Source of the DNA: Monosiga brevicollis MX1
Lineage: Eukaryota > Opisthokonta > Choanoflagellata > Craspedida > Salpingoecidae
Assembly: GCF_000002865.3 (NCBI RefSeq)
Contig: NW_001865052.1
Coordinates: forward strand, 292,407 to 325,115
Direction of reading: 5' to 3'
DNA length: 32,709 nucleotides
Shown one piece after another: positions 10,991-28,797 of the stretch. Position 1 is the first letter of the stretch. Every line of letters begins with the position of its first letter. The notes beneath the pieces are model-generated. The model worked only from the letters and a program-made list of their open reading frames with translations. It had not been told where the DNA came from and ran no database searches. The translations under genes were made by a program, and so were the position numbers.

Positions 10991-11619
10991 TGCTGAGGCG
11001 GTTGCGGCTGGTGGTTGGTGGAGCGTGGAGAGTGGCTGGGCGTGGCTGGTGGCCAGTACGTCTTGGCTCGTGGCCTCGACCCCCACCCGGCTCAGCGATT
11101 CGTCAAAAGCGCATTGGAACACTTGGTACTGCCCCGAGCGGGTGCCCGCGCCCGTGCTTGCGCTTGCACCTCTCCACGAGCAGGCAGTGTAGAGGCGTTG
11201 TGGCGAGGCTGGCGAGACTGACTGGTCGGCTGGCTGGCTGGCGCGCCTCGATCCGGTTCCTGGACCAGGAACCAAGGTGGGCGGCAGATATTTACATGGC
11301 CAGCCCCTGCGCCGCTGCTCCTCCGCGTCCAAAACTGGCCCGTGGCCCTTCAGTGGGTCGCCAGCTGACCTTGTCCTAGCTACCTTGGCTCGCACCTTGG
11401 TGCACGCCTTGGCAAGGCCCATCTGACTTCTCGCAGCATCTTTCGATGTGTTGCCTCTTTCGGCCGACAATCTGCGCGCTTCACGTTCTGCCCAGGCCAG
11501 GACATGATCCACAAAGGCCAGCTGGCTACATGATTCCAGTCGCTGCCTCTACCACCCCTCTCCTCGACAGCTGCCTCTAAGCAACCGGGTTACCTGTATT
11601 GCGGTCTCCCTCTCCGAAA

Positions 11620-14117
11620 ATGGACTTTGAGGAAACGCTGCAAAACAGCGCCCTCTTGCGACAGGGTTACCTCACCAAGCAAGGTCCGCCTCTTGCTACT
11701 CCCCCGCCACTTACTTGATCTCATCTTTCCACCTGCCCCAAAAGCGGCCTCTCACCATTCTTGCGCCATTGGCTTTGCTTCACCTCAAAGGTGGCTCGAT
11801 CAAGACCTGGCGCAAGCGGTTCGTCTGCATGCTTGCTCCCGCAAATCATCACAATCTTGCTGTTGCTAACAAGCGCCATCCGTCGTGTTCCTCTCTCCCC
11901 TGCACCTCACCTCTCTCTCAGCTGGTTTGTGGTGACCCACAATGAAGAGTACCTGAGTTTCTTCTATTTCAAGGCACCGCCTCAACTCCATGCACCATCG
12001 ACCAAGCGCTCCAAACCTCTTGGTCAGGCTGGTTGAAGGCAACACATCGAGTCGACGGCGCACCACGCGCCTTTCAAGTCACCGCTCACGCTGTTACCTC
12101 GCCCCGCTGCTCCTGTGAATGCACGTCGTTAGGGAGTTTTGCCTTGCGCGTGGTGGAGTGCTTTCGCGTCCTCGAGCCCCCGGCCTCACCATTGTCCAAG
12201 CCCGTCATGGAGGTGATCACGCCCCGTCGCAACTATCAAATGACCGCCGATAGGTTGGTAGCCCTGATTCTTCGATTGCTCCAGCAAGCCAAGTCTCTTT
12301 CCTCGAGGGATGCCTTCACCCTTGGTGGTCATGCTTGCAGTGAACAGGAGCTCCGTGAATGGGCGTGGACCATAGAGCGCTCCATCGGCATTCTGCGGGA
12401 ACAGGTCTGTTTTGTAAATCGCCGCGTGCCTCTGCTTGCTCTCCATCTCATTGCAAGCGGTCATCATTCTCACTGACACGGTTTGCATAGAATTCAAGCC
12501 AATTGTCCGTTTCTGCTCCGCTCTCGCGATCTGGCTACCTCAAAAAGCGCGGTGGCAAGCGCAGGAATTGGAAAACTCGCTGGTACGTGGGCGCCATGTC
12601 AGGCCGCCTCCGCCACACCATCTCACATGTGTCCCGTGTTCGGCGTATGATGCCCTCTTCGCAACCCGCGGCAGGTTTCAACTGGAAAATGGCCGCTTCG
12701 AATATTTTAGCATTCGTGAAAATGCGGGCGCGCCCCTGGGAAGCATGGACTTGAGTGATATCCAAGAGGCCACCCGTGTCTTTCACCCCGAGTTGCAGTT
12801 TCAGTTTCACATCCGAACCAACGTAGGTTATTATTTTTTTTTTTTTAAATCTTCTTTCAAGATACTCGTGTCTCAGCGCCTCACTGCGTCATTGCTCATC
12901 GTGGTCTGCCTGCCAATGGGCCGCTGCCTTGGGTGCAATCAGAAACGAGTGTACATGCTACGGGCTCCTAACGAGGGCGAGCTCCTGGACTGGCTTCGGA
13001 CTCTCGAGCGAGCGGGCTGTTTGGTCGGCACTGCCGATGCCTCATCGGCCACCATGTTTTACGATGATGTTGGCGATTCCGACTCGGACGATGACGGCAG
13101 TTCTACTGCCCTTGGCGCTGCCTTGTCTGCGGTACGCATGCTCTATCAGCGCCCCACTCAGCCAGACAGCGCCCTTCTTGGCCACGATCGCCGCTCTTTC
13201 TTTGGTGCTTGCAAATCGCGAGATGGCCCTGAACTGTGGCTGCCAATCGCCTCACGCATCTACCCCCGCGCCAACGTCTGCTTCCCTTCATGCCTTCCAA
13301 AGATTGCGGACCGCGCGTCACCCGATGTCAAAGACAACTCCCCTGATCGCCAGGTGCGCAATCCTCTTTTCGTTTGCCCCCTCCCCCCGTTACTATGCCG
13401 TGCTGCCACTCCCTTCCTTCGCCACTTCCCCACTTTTTAGTTTCTAAATCTTCTCAAATGTTGTTGGTGTAGAGTGGCCTCGTCAAGCATCGTGCACAAA
13501 CGGCGGCAGTCACCTATGGCAATCTGGCCGCGCCCGTGAGCGACCTCGACTTTAGTACCTTCGACTCCTTTCAAGATTTGCATAAGTATCTTCAGCCCCA
13601 ATGCCTGGTTGTTGCTGGTCTCAAGGGAGCCGGCCCTGGACCTCGTACTCCAACCCTCGCTCGCGCTACAGTACCCGATGAAGCCACTCGCATGCCGCCC
13701 GGTGATGTGACCGTGAGTCTCGAAGGAGGCAAGCGACGCTCCGTCACCCTCCGTACCACCATGGATGATAACGTGCCTGCGCGTGCTGCCACCCTTACTC
13801 CACTCAACGAAGCCCCTCATGCATTCGACGCGGCCGCCAATGTTGCCTCCCGCGACCCTGCAAGAATGGGTGCCGCTGCCGCTCGCTTTGCGCGCACCAA
13901 CCCGCAAGAGTGTCAGCTCTCAAGCTCGGGTCGCCGCCTTTCACGTTCCGCGCAGGACATCCGCGCGCCCTCGGCCGCGGCCAGCCTCGCCAGCACCGCT
14001 GACGACGCCCCACCTGACCGAAGTCGAAGTTTCAGCCTCAATAATCCCTTCAATGTTGACGAGCTTCGTAAGGCTGGTTATCGTCCAGATGCCAGTCTCG
14101 GCCATTCGCCTGCGTAG
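11620..14117 (+). CDS. Protein with two tandem pleckstrin-homology domains (9 exons)
   Basis: Probably a phosphoinositide-binding adaptor at membranes. Exons: 11620-11683, 11791-11818, 11922-12022, 12133-12253, 12341-12404, 12491-12582, 12675-12822, 12943-13353, 13473-14117. All phases agree, giving 557 aa. PH1 begins at about residue 15 (LLRQGYLTKQGGSIKTWRKR, WFVV) and ends with 'EQELREWAWTIERSI'. PH2 begins 'SRSGYLKKRGGKRRNWKTRW' and ends 'NEGELLDWLRTLERAG'. Both carry the basic K-x8-(R/K)-x-R pattern after strand 1 that is typical of PtdIns polyphosphate binders, and each has the conserved C-terminal helix Trp. The last about 270 residues are Ser/Ala/Arg-rich and look disordered. Within the 12943-13353 exon a GTACGC at 13132 could be an alternative donor, so the part from 13132 to 13353 is less certain. 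No catalytic domain is seen. Confidence 0.85.
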
Positions 14118-14566
14118 CAGCGGACCCCTCTCTCTCCGCCCCCATGCCAGTTTGTCTGACTCAGCTCGACGTGTGTTCTTGAATCTCGTTCTTCTCTTGA
14201 AACATGCGTGCTTTTTTCCTGCTTTGGTCCGGGTCAAAACTTCTACATGCCCCCAGCCGAGCAAAAGGCTGTCGTGTGTGTGTGTGTGTGTGTGTGTGTA
14301 GCTGTCCTTCATTCATTCGCATTTTTAACCCAATTCGTTGTTTCAATCCATCTTGGTTTATTCTGCTCTGACAATCTGACGAGTGCGGTACGACCACCTA
14401 TCCTTTCAATCCAACCGTCTGACGGAAGATGCGGTCATGTGCCTGTTCGTCATCACAAAAGTCAGCGCACAGATGATGCGATTCCAGCCACGGGCCATCC
14501 TTCTGGTCATCGCTTTAAGCCAGTCGCCCGTGCAGCATTCAGGTTCGTTCCAAGTATCAATGTCTT
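14118..14566. other. Convergent 3' region with (GT)n and a minus-strand AATAAA
   Basis: This lies between the stop codons of two convergent genes. It holds (GT)n at 14274-14299. AATAAA on the minus strand at 14357-14362 is well placed as the polyadenylation signal for the leftward gene. A minus-strand frame remains open across 14406-14753 (see findings). Confidence 0.5.
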
Positions 14567-17042
14567 CTAGCACGCGGTTGAGGCGTGCAGGGCTGCCTCG
14601 TGCAGGCGGGCTAGCACGCTGGACCCCTGCAGAAACACACCAATGCGCATGGGCACCAGCCATGAGTGAAGGCGAGGAGCAGGCATAGCTGTCGGGATGT
14701 CGACAAAGAGCGCAATGAGTGTATGGCAATGTACCGTCGACAGTCGTTTGCACGCCTCGCTCGACTGTCGGCGCGATGTTGGCGTTCCACAGCCCGGTGC
14801 ATGATGTCGCTTGATGGAGTTGAAAAGGGAATGCTTGCGCGAGCGAAAACTATCGCCGGTGCGACGACGCGGGGCCCGTGGGGTGGGTTTCTCGGCCCAG
14901 GCCACCTCGGACAGTATTTGGTGAAATCGTGTGTGTGGGCCTGCAACATACCCGGCCAGGCAAACGTGAGCACTCGCAATGTTATACAGCGGGCATCATT
15001 GTTGCGGTGATGGCGAGGGACCGCTGCACGCACCGTAATTTGGAGGCTGGTGTCTGGCAAAGGAGACAGCATGGACACTGTCATAGGGGACAGACCCTCG
15101 CCGAGAGGTCGTGGAGGACATGCCTGTGACCGAGGGTACTCTGCTATCCGTGCTATGTCGACTCGGTCGGTGCGACGCTACTTTGACAAACGGGGCCGCC
15201 TGCTGCTGGATGGGAGTGTAAGGGCGAAGGTGAGCGGGGAAATGGCTTCAGCCCAGAATATCATTCGGACGTGCGCTTGTGACATGGGATACATACACGA
15301 GTTGAGAGGTGAGAAGATCGTCGCGACTTGGCTTCGACAGCCTGCTCAAAACCATCATCCCATTCGAGGTCTGAGTGTGGATCCTGCGTCAATAGCAACT
15401 TGTCAACGGCCGCGTCCACTTGCTGCTGGGCATTCACCTCCTCCCAGCCAGCCAGTTGCAGACGGATACTGTCGCGCAGTCGCCTTTTCTCGTTCAGCGC
15501 GGCATCAATACTGTTGGTTCGCTCCGTCCGCATGCCCTTATCCTCTGCAAAATCAGACGAGGCGTGTGGCTGCCGCACCAAGGTGTTGGTGTGTTCAGAA
15601 TCTGCGCCAAGCCTATTGACGCAAGGCAGCTTGGTCCCTGGCCTACAGCTAGTGGTGCTGCCGACTTTGGCGACAGGGTCCGTGCTTCCTGGCCTTCTTG
15701 CCGGGGGGTCGGTAGCACTGAGAATTAGACTAATCTCCGAGCCCGTGCCAGATCCAGGAATTGAGGGGGTAAAAACGCGCGAAGAGTGGGCCGAGTCGCA
15801 GCGCACGCGCATGCTGTGACCGCTACCTTGGGCCTGGATCCGGGCCACCGCCGCGCGCTGTTGAAGGATGGCCAGAGAGCGAGATTGCGCATACGGCGTT
15901 GTGCCTTGCTCGTCCACCAGCGAGGAGCAGGAAGACCGTGCCAACTCAGCCTGACGGATTTGCAACGCGCGTGACAAGCTGCTTCCGTTCGTTCCTCCAC
16001 TAGACCGGACTAGGGCGGTGCCACCGGGGCGTATGGCAGCTGGCAGGTTAGTGGTGTGGGCAGAATGCACGTGGGAAATGAGGCCAAGATGATCTGGTTC
16101 AGGGTTGTTGGGCGTGGCTTGCTCATCTTCTCCTTGCTCCTCGTTGAGCGGCGCCAGGCTTGATCGTTGGGAGCGACGCATGGTCCGACGATGAGAGGCA
16201 TTGGAGGAAGCTGAGCTGGCTTGGCTGAGTTTGCGCAAGGGCTGGCCCAGGGCCGCTTCAAGCTCTTCGAGCCCAATGACCGTCACACCTTCGCCCTCCG
16301 AGGAGTCAGAGAGAGCCACGGGCGGACGGGTGTGGCCGCGTCGGATGGTTGGCGAACGCCCATCGTATTCTATTGAGGGCGGGTGCGGATGCGATATGGT
16401 CATGAGTTGGTGTCAAGAGGGCAGGGGGCTCTACTGGGGCAGCTCGCCCCCCTCACAAGCAACTTTGGCAAACGAACCCGTGCGCAGGGGATGTGCGCGA
16501 GGAGGTAGCTGCGGTGGATGCTCGCGGCGAGGGCTGCGTGGGCCGGGGGTGCTATAGAGAGCATGGGCGTCCTCCAACCGCTGCTGTTCGGCCTGGGCAT
16601 CACGGCGGATGTCTGAGAGATAGCGACGTTGGCGCTCTAGGCGTTGGCTTGTCGAGTCGATGGAACCGCGAATGCTTGCGTAGGGGTTGAAGGAGTGGGG
16701 GTCAGGAATGGGTGAGTCGGCGTCCCCCTCACTTTCCCCACCACTTATGGTTTGATAGCTGGAATCCGCGGTGTGGTCTGTCACATCAAGCATGTTCCGA
16801 AGAACGAGAACAGCCGAGCCAGGGACGGCCGGCAGGGGTCCCTGGCGACCGTTCTGGACCAAAGCTGGAGAAGTGGGCATGCCGCTGTCATGTTGACCGG
16901 TCTCCTCAGCGAGCGATTCGGTGATGCGGGTGGCACGGCGCAAACGTTCGTTCTGGTACGAGTTTGGCAGCCGGTCCCAGGTGCTGGTTGAGGCCGTTTC
17001 CACCTGCACAGACCCAGGGCAAAAGGATAGGTCAGTCACCAT
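14567..17042 (-). CDS. Hypothetical Ser/Arg-rich protein (4 exons)
   Basis: I do not recognise this protein. Proposed exons on the minus strand: 17042-16478, 16369-15297, 15205-15034, 14940-14567, all in phase, about 727 aa. The first two exons encode a long, probably disordered region rich in Ser, Arg, Pro and Thr, with short helical stretches such as 'SQRLERQRRYLSDIRRDAQA' and 'LNEKRRLRDSIRLQLAGWEE'. An acidic patch 'HSDLEWDDGFEQAVEAKSRR' follows. The C-terminus is less biased and more hydrophobic ('VHCHTLIALFVDIP', 'HSWLVPMRIGVFLQGSSVLA'), and may be the only folded part. The ATG at 17042 is in frame with the first exon, but a ctgtgcag acceptor just inside it (17004-17006) leaves room for an upstream exon. 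The first intron uses a weak GTTCGT donor. The acceptor of the third exon lies in a CAGCAGCAG run and is ambiguous by 3-6 nt. Confidence 0.55.
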
Positions 17043-17110
17043 GGATTTTCGCCAGTAGATGTGGGATGCTGTCTAAAAGTGCGTGGGGCAGGGCAAGCCG
17101 TACTTCATAG

Positions 17111-17700
17111 ATGCAAGTGCCATCGGCGCTAACACGCGAGCTCTTGCGTCTGCAGGCGGTCAAAGGCAAAGTACAAGGGATGAGCAGCATTCTGGTGCAC
17201 AACTCCAGTGCACAGCGTGAAGAGGACCCGCTAGAGAGGCTCTTTGGACAAAGCGCGGAAGAAACGGGACGGGGCGCTCAAACATGTGTTTGTTCACCTG
17301 GAATGCCGCTGCCGCCGGCTGCTCGCATGGCAGCAGCGAAACATGTTACGACTAGAGCGGGAGGTCGATATGGGCAGCCCTTTGGAGAAGGAGTGTTGGC
17401 AGCCGTGGTCACGTTCGCTACGGATGAAACCTTGCCAACAAGGAAATGGGTTGTTCAGGTTACTTCTGCTGCGGGTTCCTGAGAAGGGGGCAGGTAGCAG
17501 ATCTTGAGGTGCCGCTTATCTGCGACTCGGACGCGAGCTGGCTCAGCGGAAGCAAACGGCAACGGGCCCCGTCGAGCGCTGCACGGCATCAGAGAGTGGC
17601 GAGAAGGAGGTTGGTCAAGCATCAAGGTCCCGCGTGCGTGGGCTTGAGGATCAGATGCAACAGCGCCAAGTCCCCGCTATCCACATGAGAATCAGAATCC
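17111..17700 (+). CDS. Possible coiled-coil protein, structure unresolved
   Basis: No family is recognised. From an ATG at 17111 one frame reads 'MQVPSALTRELLRLQAVKGK' and on to 'REEDPLERL'. Around 17240 the more helix-like sequence moves to another frame ('KARKKRDGALKHVFVHLECR', 'RRLLAWQQRNMLRLEREV') without a usable donor-acceptor pair. Further right, 17510-17690 contains 'LRLGRELAQRKQTATG' and 'SRVRGLEDQMQQRQV', again coiled-coil-like. Either a one-base sequence error or a pseudogene would explain the frame change, or the locus may be non-coding with chance open frames. The ATG lies only 68 bp from the divergent start of the minus-strand gene. The right end is not defined. Confidence 0.3.
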
Positions 17701-18336
17701 CACCGCGACCAAACCACACCCGCAAAGTGGGCGGGAGAATGGCACATCGTCCAACACCCACAGCAAACCATGGTGATCATTCAGGTAGGCAACAAGAAAA
17801 ACCAGACAAAAGCACGAAGCAAGCCAGCCCAGATCATAGGGGGAAGCAAAGAGAGCGGAGGAAGGAAGGAAGGAGGGAAGGAGGAGGTAACGAGAGAGAG
17901 GGGCGGGCAGGAGGAGGGTCCGATACACGGGGACGGAAAATGTAGGAATGTGACTTGAGCGGACAAATATGGTCATTATTATCATCATACCCCTCGTAAG
18001 TAAACGATATGTTGCTTGTAAATAGTATGACAATATGTTCTGGTTGGAGGGGTGTAGTTTACTTTGAGGATGTTTGTGAAGAGGCGAAGGGAGTGAGTAG
18101 TAAAGCGAAACAGCGAAACAACTTTCCGTCACATCTCTTCGTTGGCTTTGATTTATGCTTGTCATGTCTCTCAAACTTTCGTCTCTCTCTCTCAAACTTT
18201 CGTCTCTTTCTCTCTCTCTCTCTCTGCGTTTTCTTCTCCGCTTCCGCCTCTCAATCTGTCCGTGGGCGGGCGGTGGGGTGGATCTGGCGGGTCGGGAACG
18301 TGAGTTGTGCGGTTGGAAAGAAGCGACGTGAGAGAC
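17701..18336. other. Upstream region of SUPT3H, purine-rich then AT-rich
   Basis: 17790-17930 is strongly purine-rich on the + strand (GAAGGAAGG-like). 17940-18080 is AT-rich. 18170-18225 has (CT)n runs close to the start of the next gene. The long minus-strand frame across 17692-18468 is low-complexity and not believed. Confidence 0.4.
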
Positions 18337-19612
18337 ATGGCCAGCAAGGCGACCGGCTGGCAGGTGCGTTTGCGTTACCCAGGCTTTCTGCTTTTGGTCA
18401 CTCACTGTGTGAACCGTTTCCAATTTGCTGTTGAGACGTTGGGATCTGGACTGACTGATGGTGCCCAATCAATGCATCCAGGGTGCGGCCGGTGGCAAGG
18501 CCAAAGCGGCGGGTGGTCGCATCGGCGGTCGTGGTGGAGCCACCATGGGTCGAGGAGCTGCGTTGGGGGGACGTGGCGGCGTGGCCGGAGCCCGCGGTGG
18601 CGCAGCCGGGGGCCGCGGCGCCAAGGCCACGTTGGGACGAGGCGCCAGCATGGGATCGGGCCGTGGAGGAGGTCGCGGCGGAGCGGCTGCTGGTGCTGGG
18701 ACGGGATCAATGCCCTTGACTGGGGCCCGGGTTGGACCAGGTGGCAGCGCGACACAGCGTGGGCCTGCTGGTGGCAAAGCGGCCTCGAGTAAAGCAGGAT
18801 CCACCAAGTCCAACAAGGTGACATCTGGCAAGGCAAGCTCCAGCAAGGGGGCAGCTTCCAAGGCGACCGGAGCCGGAGCCGGTGGTCGTGCGGCTCCCAG
18901 CAAAACCGGGGCTACGGCTGGTGGAGCTGCCAGCGGCAAGAAGCGTCCGGCGTCAAGCAGCCAGTATGTTGCAACCTTCAGCAGCTCGTCCGATTTAAAT
19001 CTGCCTCAGCTTTCTGCCTTTGCTCACCACGACTGACCTTTGTACGGCAGGAGTAGCACACCCCCGTCGAAGACCAGCAAGTCAGCGGTGAGTTGATTGG
19101 CCGCGGCCCAAACATGTCGGCGACTCGTGAGCAACGGTGCTCACGGTCTGCATCGCTTTGAACATCCTTGCGCATGTTAGGGAGGAGGCAAATCCAAGGC
19201 GTCCAGTGCTGCCCATGCCGCCTCCACCAGGTGAGCCTCCGACTTCAGGGGAAGAGGCATGACCTTGTCTGTTTGTATGCCACTCAGAAATGCTGGCTCC
19301 ACTCACTCGGTCTCATGTCAAGCAGTGCCAAGTCGGGCGACAGCCAGGTGGCTGATCGTGCTGGTGACAATTATCAAACGGAAATTACTTTTATTGTGTA
19401 AGCGATGCGGTTGCAGCCTGCATTGCACGTGTATCGCACTGACAAGTGCCCCTCACTTTGTGCCGGTCAACCACTGCTGCACGGTCCGCGCCAGTAAAAA
19501 GAACCACAACCATGGCAAGGTGCAACCAGAGGCACTCCTGTTGATAGAGGATTGCCTGCGCTGCTTCATGAAGCAATTGGTCTGTGTATTTGCCTTCAGT
19601 CACCCTCAGCCT

Positions 19613-19644
<32 letters not shown>

Positions 19645-21183
19645 CCCGTTACTCAGCAAAGGGTGCATCATGGTGTTCACGCTTCACTCATGTGCCTTTT
19701 CTGCTCTTTGTCTGACTGCTATTGCCTCCGGTAGCTGCATGCTGCACGCGATGCAGCAAGGCTGCGAGGTTCGGCCTTGGTGGGTGCGACCGACATGACC
19801 TTTTCGCTTCGGCATTGTCCAGCATGGCTGGCCCGCATCTCGCAGCTGCTGTCCTTCAAGAAAACGGTCTGTATGCATGGTAGCTGACCCCTCTTGCGTC
19901 TCCATCGGGCCACGACTGATCATCCAATTCCAACTGCGTAGTTGCGTGATCAGCGGTGTCGCGGACAGCATGGTGGCGTCCCTCAGCAAGGTGCAGTTTG
20001 CTGTTCTTTTGCCCCTTTTCTTGCCTCGTGTCACCCTGTTGCCTGCCGGGAGGCTCAGTTTGATGGCATGCCCCACATTCTTGGATTCTGTAGACTGGCT
20101 GCGTGATCCTTGGAACGAGGCCACCGAGCTCACGGAGTTGGCCATGCCTAACGGTCGCATGCCGTTCCCGCCGGTACGTTCAACCTGGCGCCTTACAAGC
20201 ACAGGGGCCGGGTTCAGACTACGCATGCGTGGGGTGGTCGATTGTGCTGGTGTGCCCGACTGGGCGTTGACTGAGGGGACACTTGTTTGTGCTGGCAGGA
20301 CGTGCTCAAGGAGGCGGTCCAAGACCGCAACCTATTTTTTTCAACATCACTGGATCTCAAGGAACGCGCCTTTCGCGAATTCGTGCCGTATCGCAACAAG
20401 GCTTCTTTCATCTGTATGTTTGGTCTCTTCTCATGGCCCTGAAGGGTTGCACATGCAGGCCTGAATAGCATCCAGTGTTCGGCCGATCCTCCATCTTGAG
20501 CTTACTTTGTGTGCTTCCTGCAGTTCGAAAGGTGGAGCGGTTTGAGGCTTGGCTCAAGACGGCCATGAACTCGCCAGTGGAGCTGGCAGATGAAGCCATG
20601 GAGGTTTGTTTGTGGTTGTTGTTGCTTTGGGCGGCAGGCCTGGTGGTGTGAATACAGGTACCAGATGACACATGATATCATCAGTTTTATGCACCGCATG
20701 GGAACTCGACTCGCTCGCTCTCGCGGCTTGAATTTTCTAGATGTCTGCGCACCTGTGCGGCGAGTATTGCGCCAAATTGGTCCGACTTGCATCACGCATT
20801 CAGGTATGAGTCAATTCCCTTTTCTCTCGCCGTTGATGCCGCACACTCTGGCGGCGATGGCTGAGGTTGGTTGGTTGGTTGGTTGGTTGGCTGTCTGTGG
20901 CCGGATACAGAATTTGATCCTGCAACAAGACAAGACCGAGGCGGATGCAACTGCCCCGGTTCCAAGCAGCGCCATAGCAAGTGTTGCCCCTCAAGGTGAG
21001 TGCTTGCTGCAGGCTTGCAAGCTGGCATGTTGTGATCCGCCCTGACGCCCAAACTGGACGCCCGCCCGTGCAGCAGGTGGCCCTCCCACCATGGCCTTGC
21101 AGGCCGCCATGGTCGCTGAAGCCAGTCGGCGCCTCGATATGAGCAACTGGTTCCATCTCCGTCCAGCGCCACTCCATCTGTGA
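18337..21183 (+). CDS. SUPT3H: SUPT3H/Spt3, SAGA histone-fold subunit with Gly/Arg-rich N-terminal extension (14 exons)
   Basis: Spt3-family subunit of the SAGA transcription coactivator, nuclear, with paired histone folds that work with TBP. Exons: 18337-18363, 18482-18963, 19051-19087, 19181-19230, 19326-19397, 19495-19579, 19735-19866, 19942-19990, 20094-20173, 20299-20413, 20524-20603, 20741-20803, 20911-20995, 21077-21183. All phases agree, giving 487 aa. Histone fold 1 is split over exons 5-7: 'NYQTEITF' (compare yeast 'KYRVEIQQ'), 'ALLLIEDCLRCFMKQL' and 'ARLRGSALVGATDMTFSLRH'. Fold 2 includes 'RKVERFEAWLKTAMNSPVEL' and 'EMSAHLCGEYCAKLVRLASR', aligning with the 'KFRDWLD...AMEILAYLAYETVAQLV' part of human SUPT3H as I recall it. 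Residues 1 to about 210 are a Gly/Arg/Ala-rich (RGG-like) then Ser/Lys/Ala-rich extension absent from yeast and human proteins. An in-frame stop at 19399 is removed by the GTAAGC donor at 19398. Confidence 0.88.
19616..19644. repeat. Poly-T tract in SUPT3H intron 6
   Basis: About 28 consecutive T lie upstream of the acceptor of exon 7 and may act as an extended polypyrimidine tract. Confidence 0.9.
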
Positions 21184-21512
21184 TTGTAGAACTTTGACGT
21201 GCTTTTCTGTGAGAGATTTCGCTGCTCGCACTGTGTGCCTCCTTTTAGCCGAATCTCGCCTTTTGAGTTTTGAACAATTATAATTCATCTGAGCTACGCG
21301 CCATTGCCTCTCATCTCCAACCGCCCCCGGCTGAAATTCAGACGTGGCAACACAAGCACATGTTCCACAAAAAGCGACGGGCACCGACTTTTGCCCGCGG
21401 ACTGCACACTACGTACACACGTGCCAAGCGTAAAGAAGTGTGTAACGGAAGAGAGCCAAATGCAACATGAAATGAAAATGGGTGAAGAATGGATGGAATG
21501 TTATGGAGAGAG

Positions 21513-21665
21513 TTGAGAGAAGTTAAGAGAGATTGAGAGAGATTGAGAGAGATTGAGAGAGATTGAGAGAGATTGAGAGAGATTGAGAGAGATTGAGAGA
21601 GCTGTTGAGATATTTAAAGAGAGATTGAGAGAGGTTGAGAGAGGTTGAGAGATTTTGAGACAATA
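21513..21665. repeat. Minisatellite of GAGAGATT(GA)-type units
   Basis: At least six near-perfect units of gagagattga occur in tandem, then degenerate copies (gagaggttga, gagattttga). It starts about 330 bp beyond the SUPT3H stop. Confidence 0.9.
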
Positions 21666-22287
21666 TTGAGAGAATTTAAGATCCACGCCACACGGGTCCG
21701 CCCCTTTTTTGTTCTGCTGCTGCTTGTGAGGGCGGCGGTCGTCACGGATTGATGATTTGACGGGACTTAACCCGAAGACCAGCTCCTGTCCATCCGTCCG
21801 ACTGTCTGGCTGTCTAGCTGCCTGGCTGTCTGGCTGTCTGTCTGGCTGTCTCGCTCTGTGCGTGAGAGTGTCTACTTCTCTATGTGAACGGGTGGTGGCA
21901 GTGCCTTTCGCTCCCTGCGTAAGTTTCTTCATGATCAGTCGTCACACTTTCTCTCTCTCTTCGCTCTCTCTCTCTCTTTTTTGCGCCATCGCGCGATGTC
22001 TCATGTGGTCCGATTTGACCAAATCTGCCCCCCGCTGTCGCGCTTAGACCTGCCTCTTGTCATCCGCGCGCAGGGCATCTGCGCATACCCGTTCATCAGG
22101 CGAATTTGACCGTTTTTGACGACGTACGTCCCCACCCTTGATGCGGGCCTAGGCCTACAACCAATCGTCCCATCAGCGCTGCCGCTTGCGCGCTGCTGCT
22201 CCCTTGAGATCCTGCTTTTCGCGCTCGCCTTTGCTCGCCTCTGCCGTTCATGTCCTGGCTCGATCAGTCCACCGTTTGTCGTGGTCT

Positions 22288-22293
22288 TATAAG
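22288..22293 (+). promoter_or_regulatory. TATA-like element (TATAAG)
   Basis: TATAAG lies 74 bp upstream of the chosen start codon of the kinase gene, at a suitable distance for a start site near 22320. This favours 22362 as a true start. The sequence ctgtag just before the ATG also resembles a splice acceptor, so an upstream exon cannot be excluded. Confidence 0.35.
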
Positions 22294-22361
22294 CGCCTTT
22301 TAATGCCTCCCCGCCGACGCTCTCACGATGATGGTGCCTCTCGCTACTCACTGTAGGCGCC

Positions 22362-28797
<6,436 letters not shown>

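Larger units (their letters stand above)
21184..22361. other. Intergenic region between SUPT3H and the kinase gene
   Basis: It holds a minisatellite at 21513-21665, a (CTGTCTGG)n-like stretch at about 21798-21852 and CT-rich runs near 21950-21980. A short open exon-like stretch (22078-22122, reading 'HLRIPVHQANLTVFDD' before a GTACGT) could belong to a longer kinase transcript, but I could not join it in phase to the next exon. Confidence 0.4.

Noticed and set aside
10820-11512. 230-codon minus-strand frame and overlapping + frames with poly-Ser and poly-Val
   Set aside because: Driven by triplet repeats; no domain and no splice support. It lies in the presumed leader of the PH gene.
17692-18468. 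258-codon minus-strand frame
   Set aside because: Low-complexity Arg/Glu and Ser/Pro sequence from purine-rich and CT repeats. It overlaps the SUPT3H promoter and first exon.
19326-19401. Stop codon at 19399-19401 as the end of a separate Gly-rich gene
   Set aside because: Splicing at the GTAAGC donor (19398) removes it and continues in phase into the Spt3 histone fold.
19684-20322. 212-codon minus-strand frame
   Set aside because: It is antisense to several well-supported SUPT3H exons.
20685-20740. Exon reading 'MTHDIISFMHRMGTRLARSR'
   Set aside because: Using the acceptor at 20740 instead gives 'EMSAHLCGEYCAKLVRLA', which matches Spt3 and keeps the phase of the next exon. The former is therefore intron.
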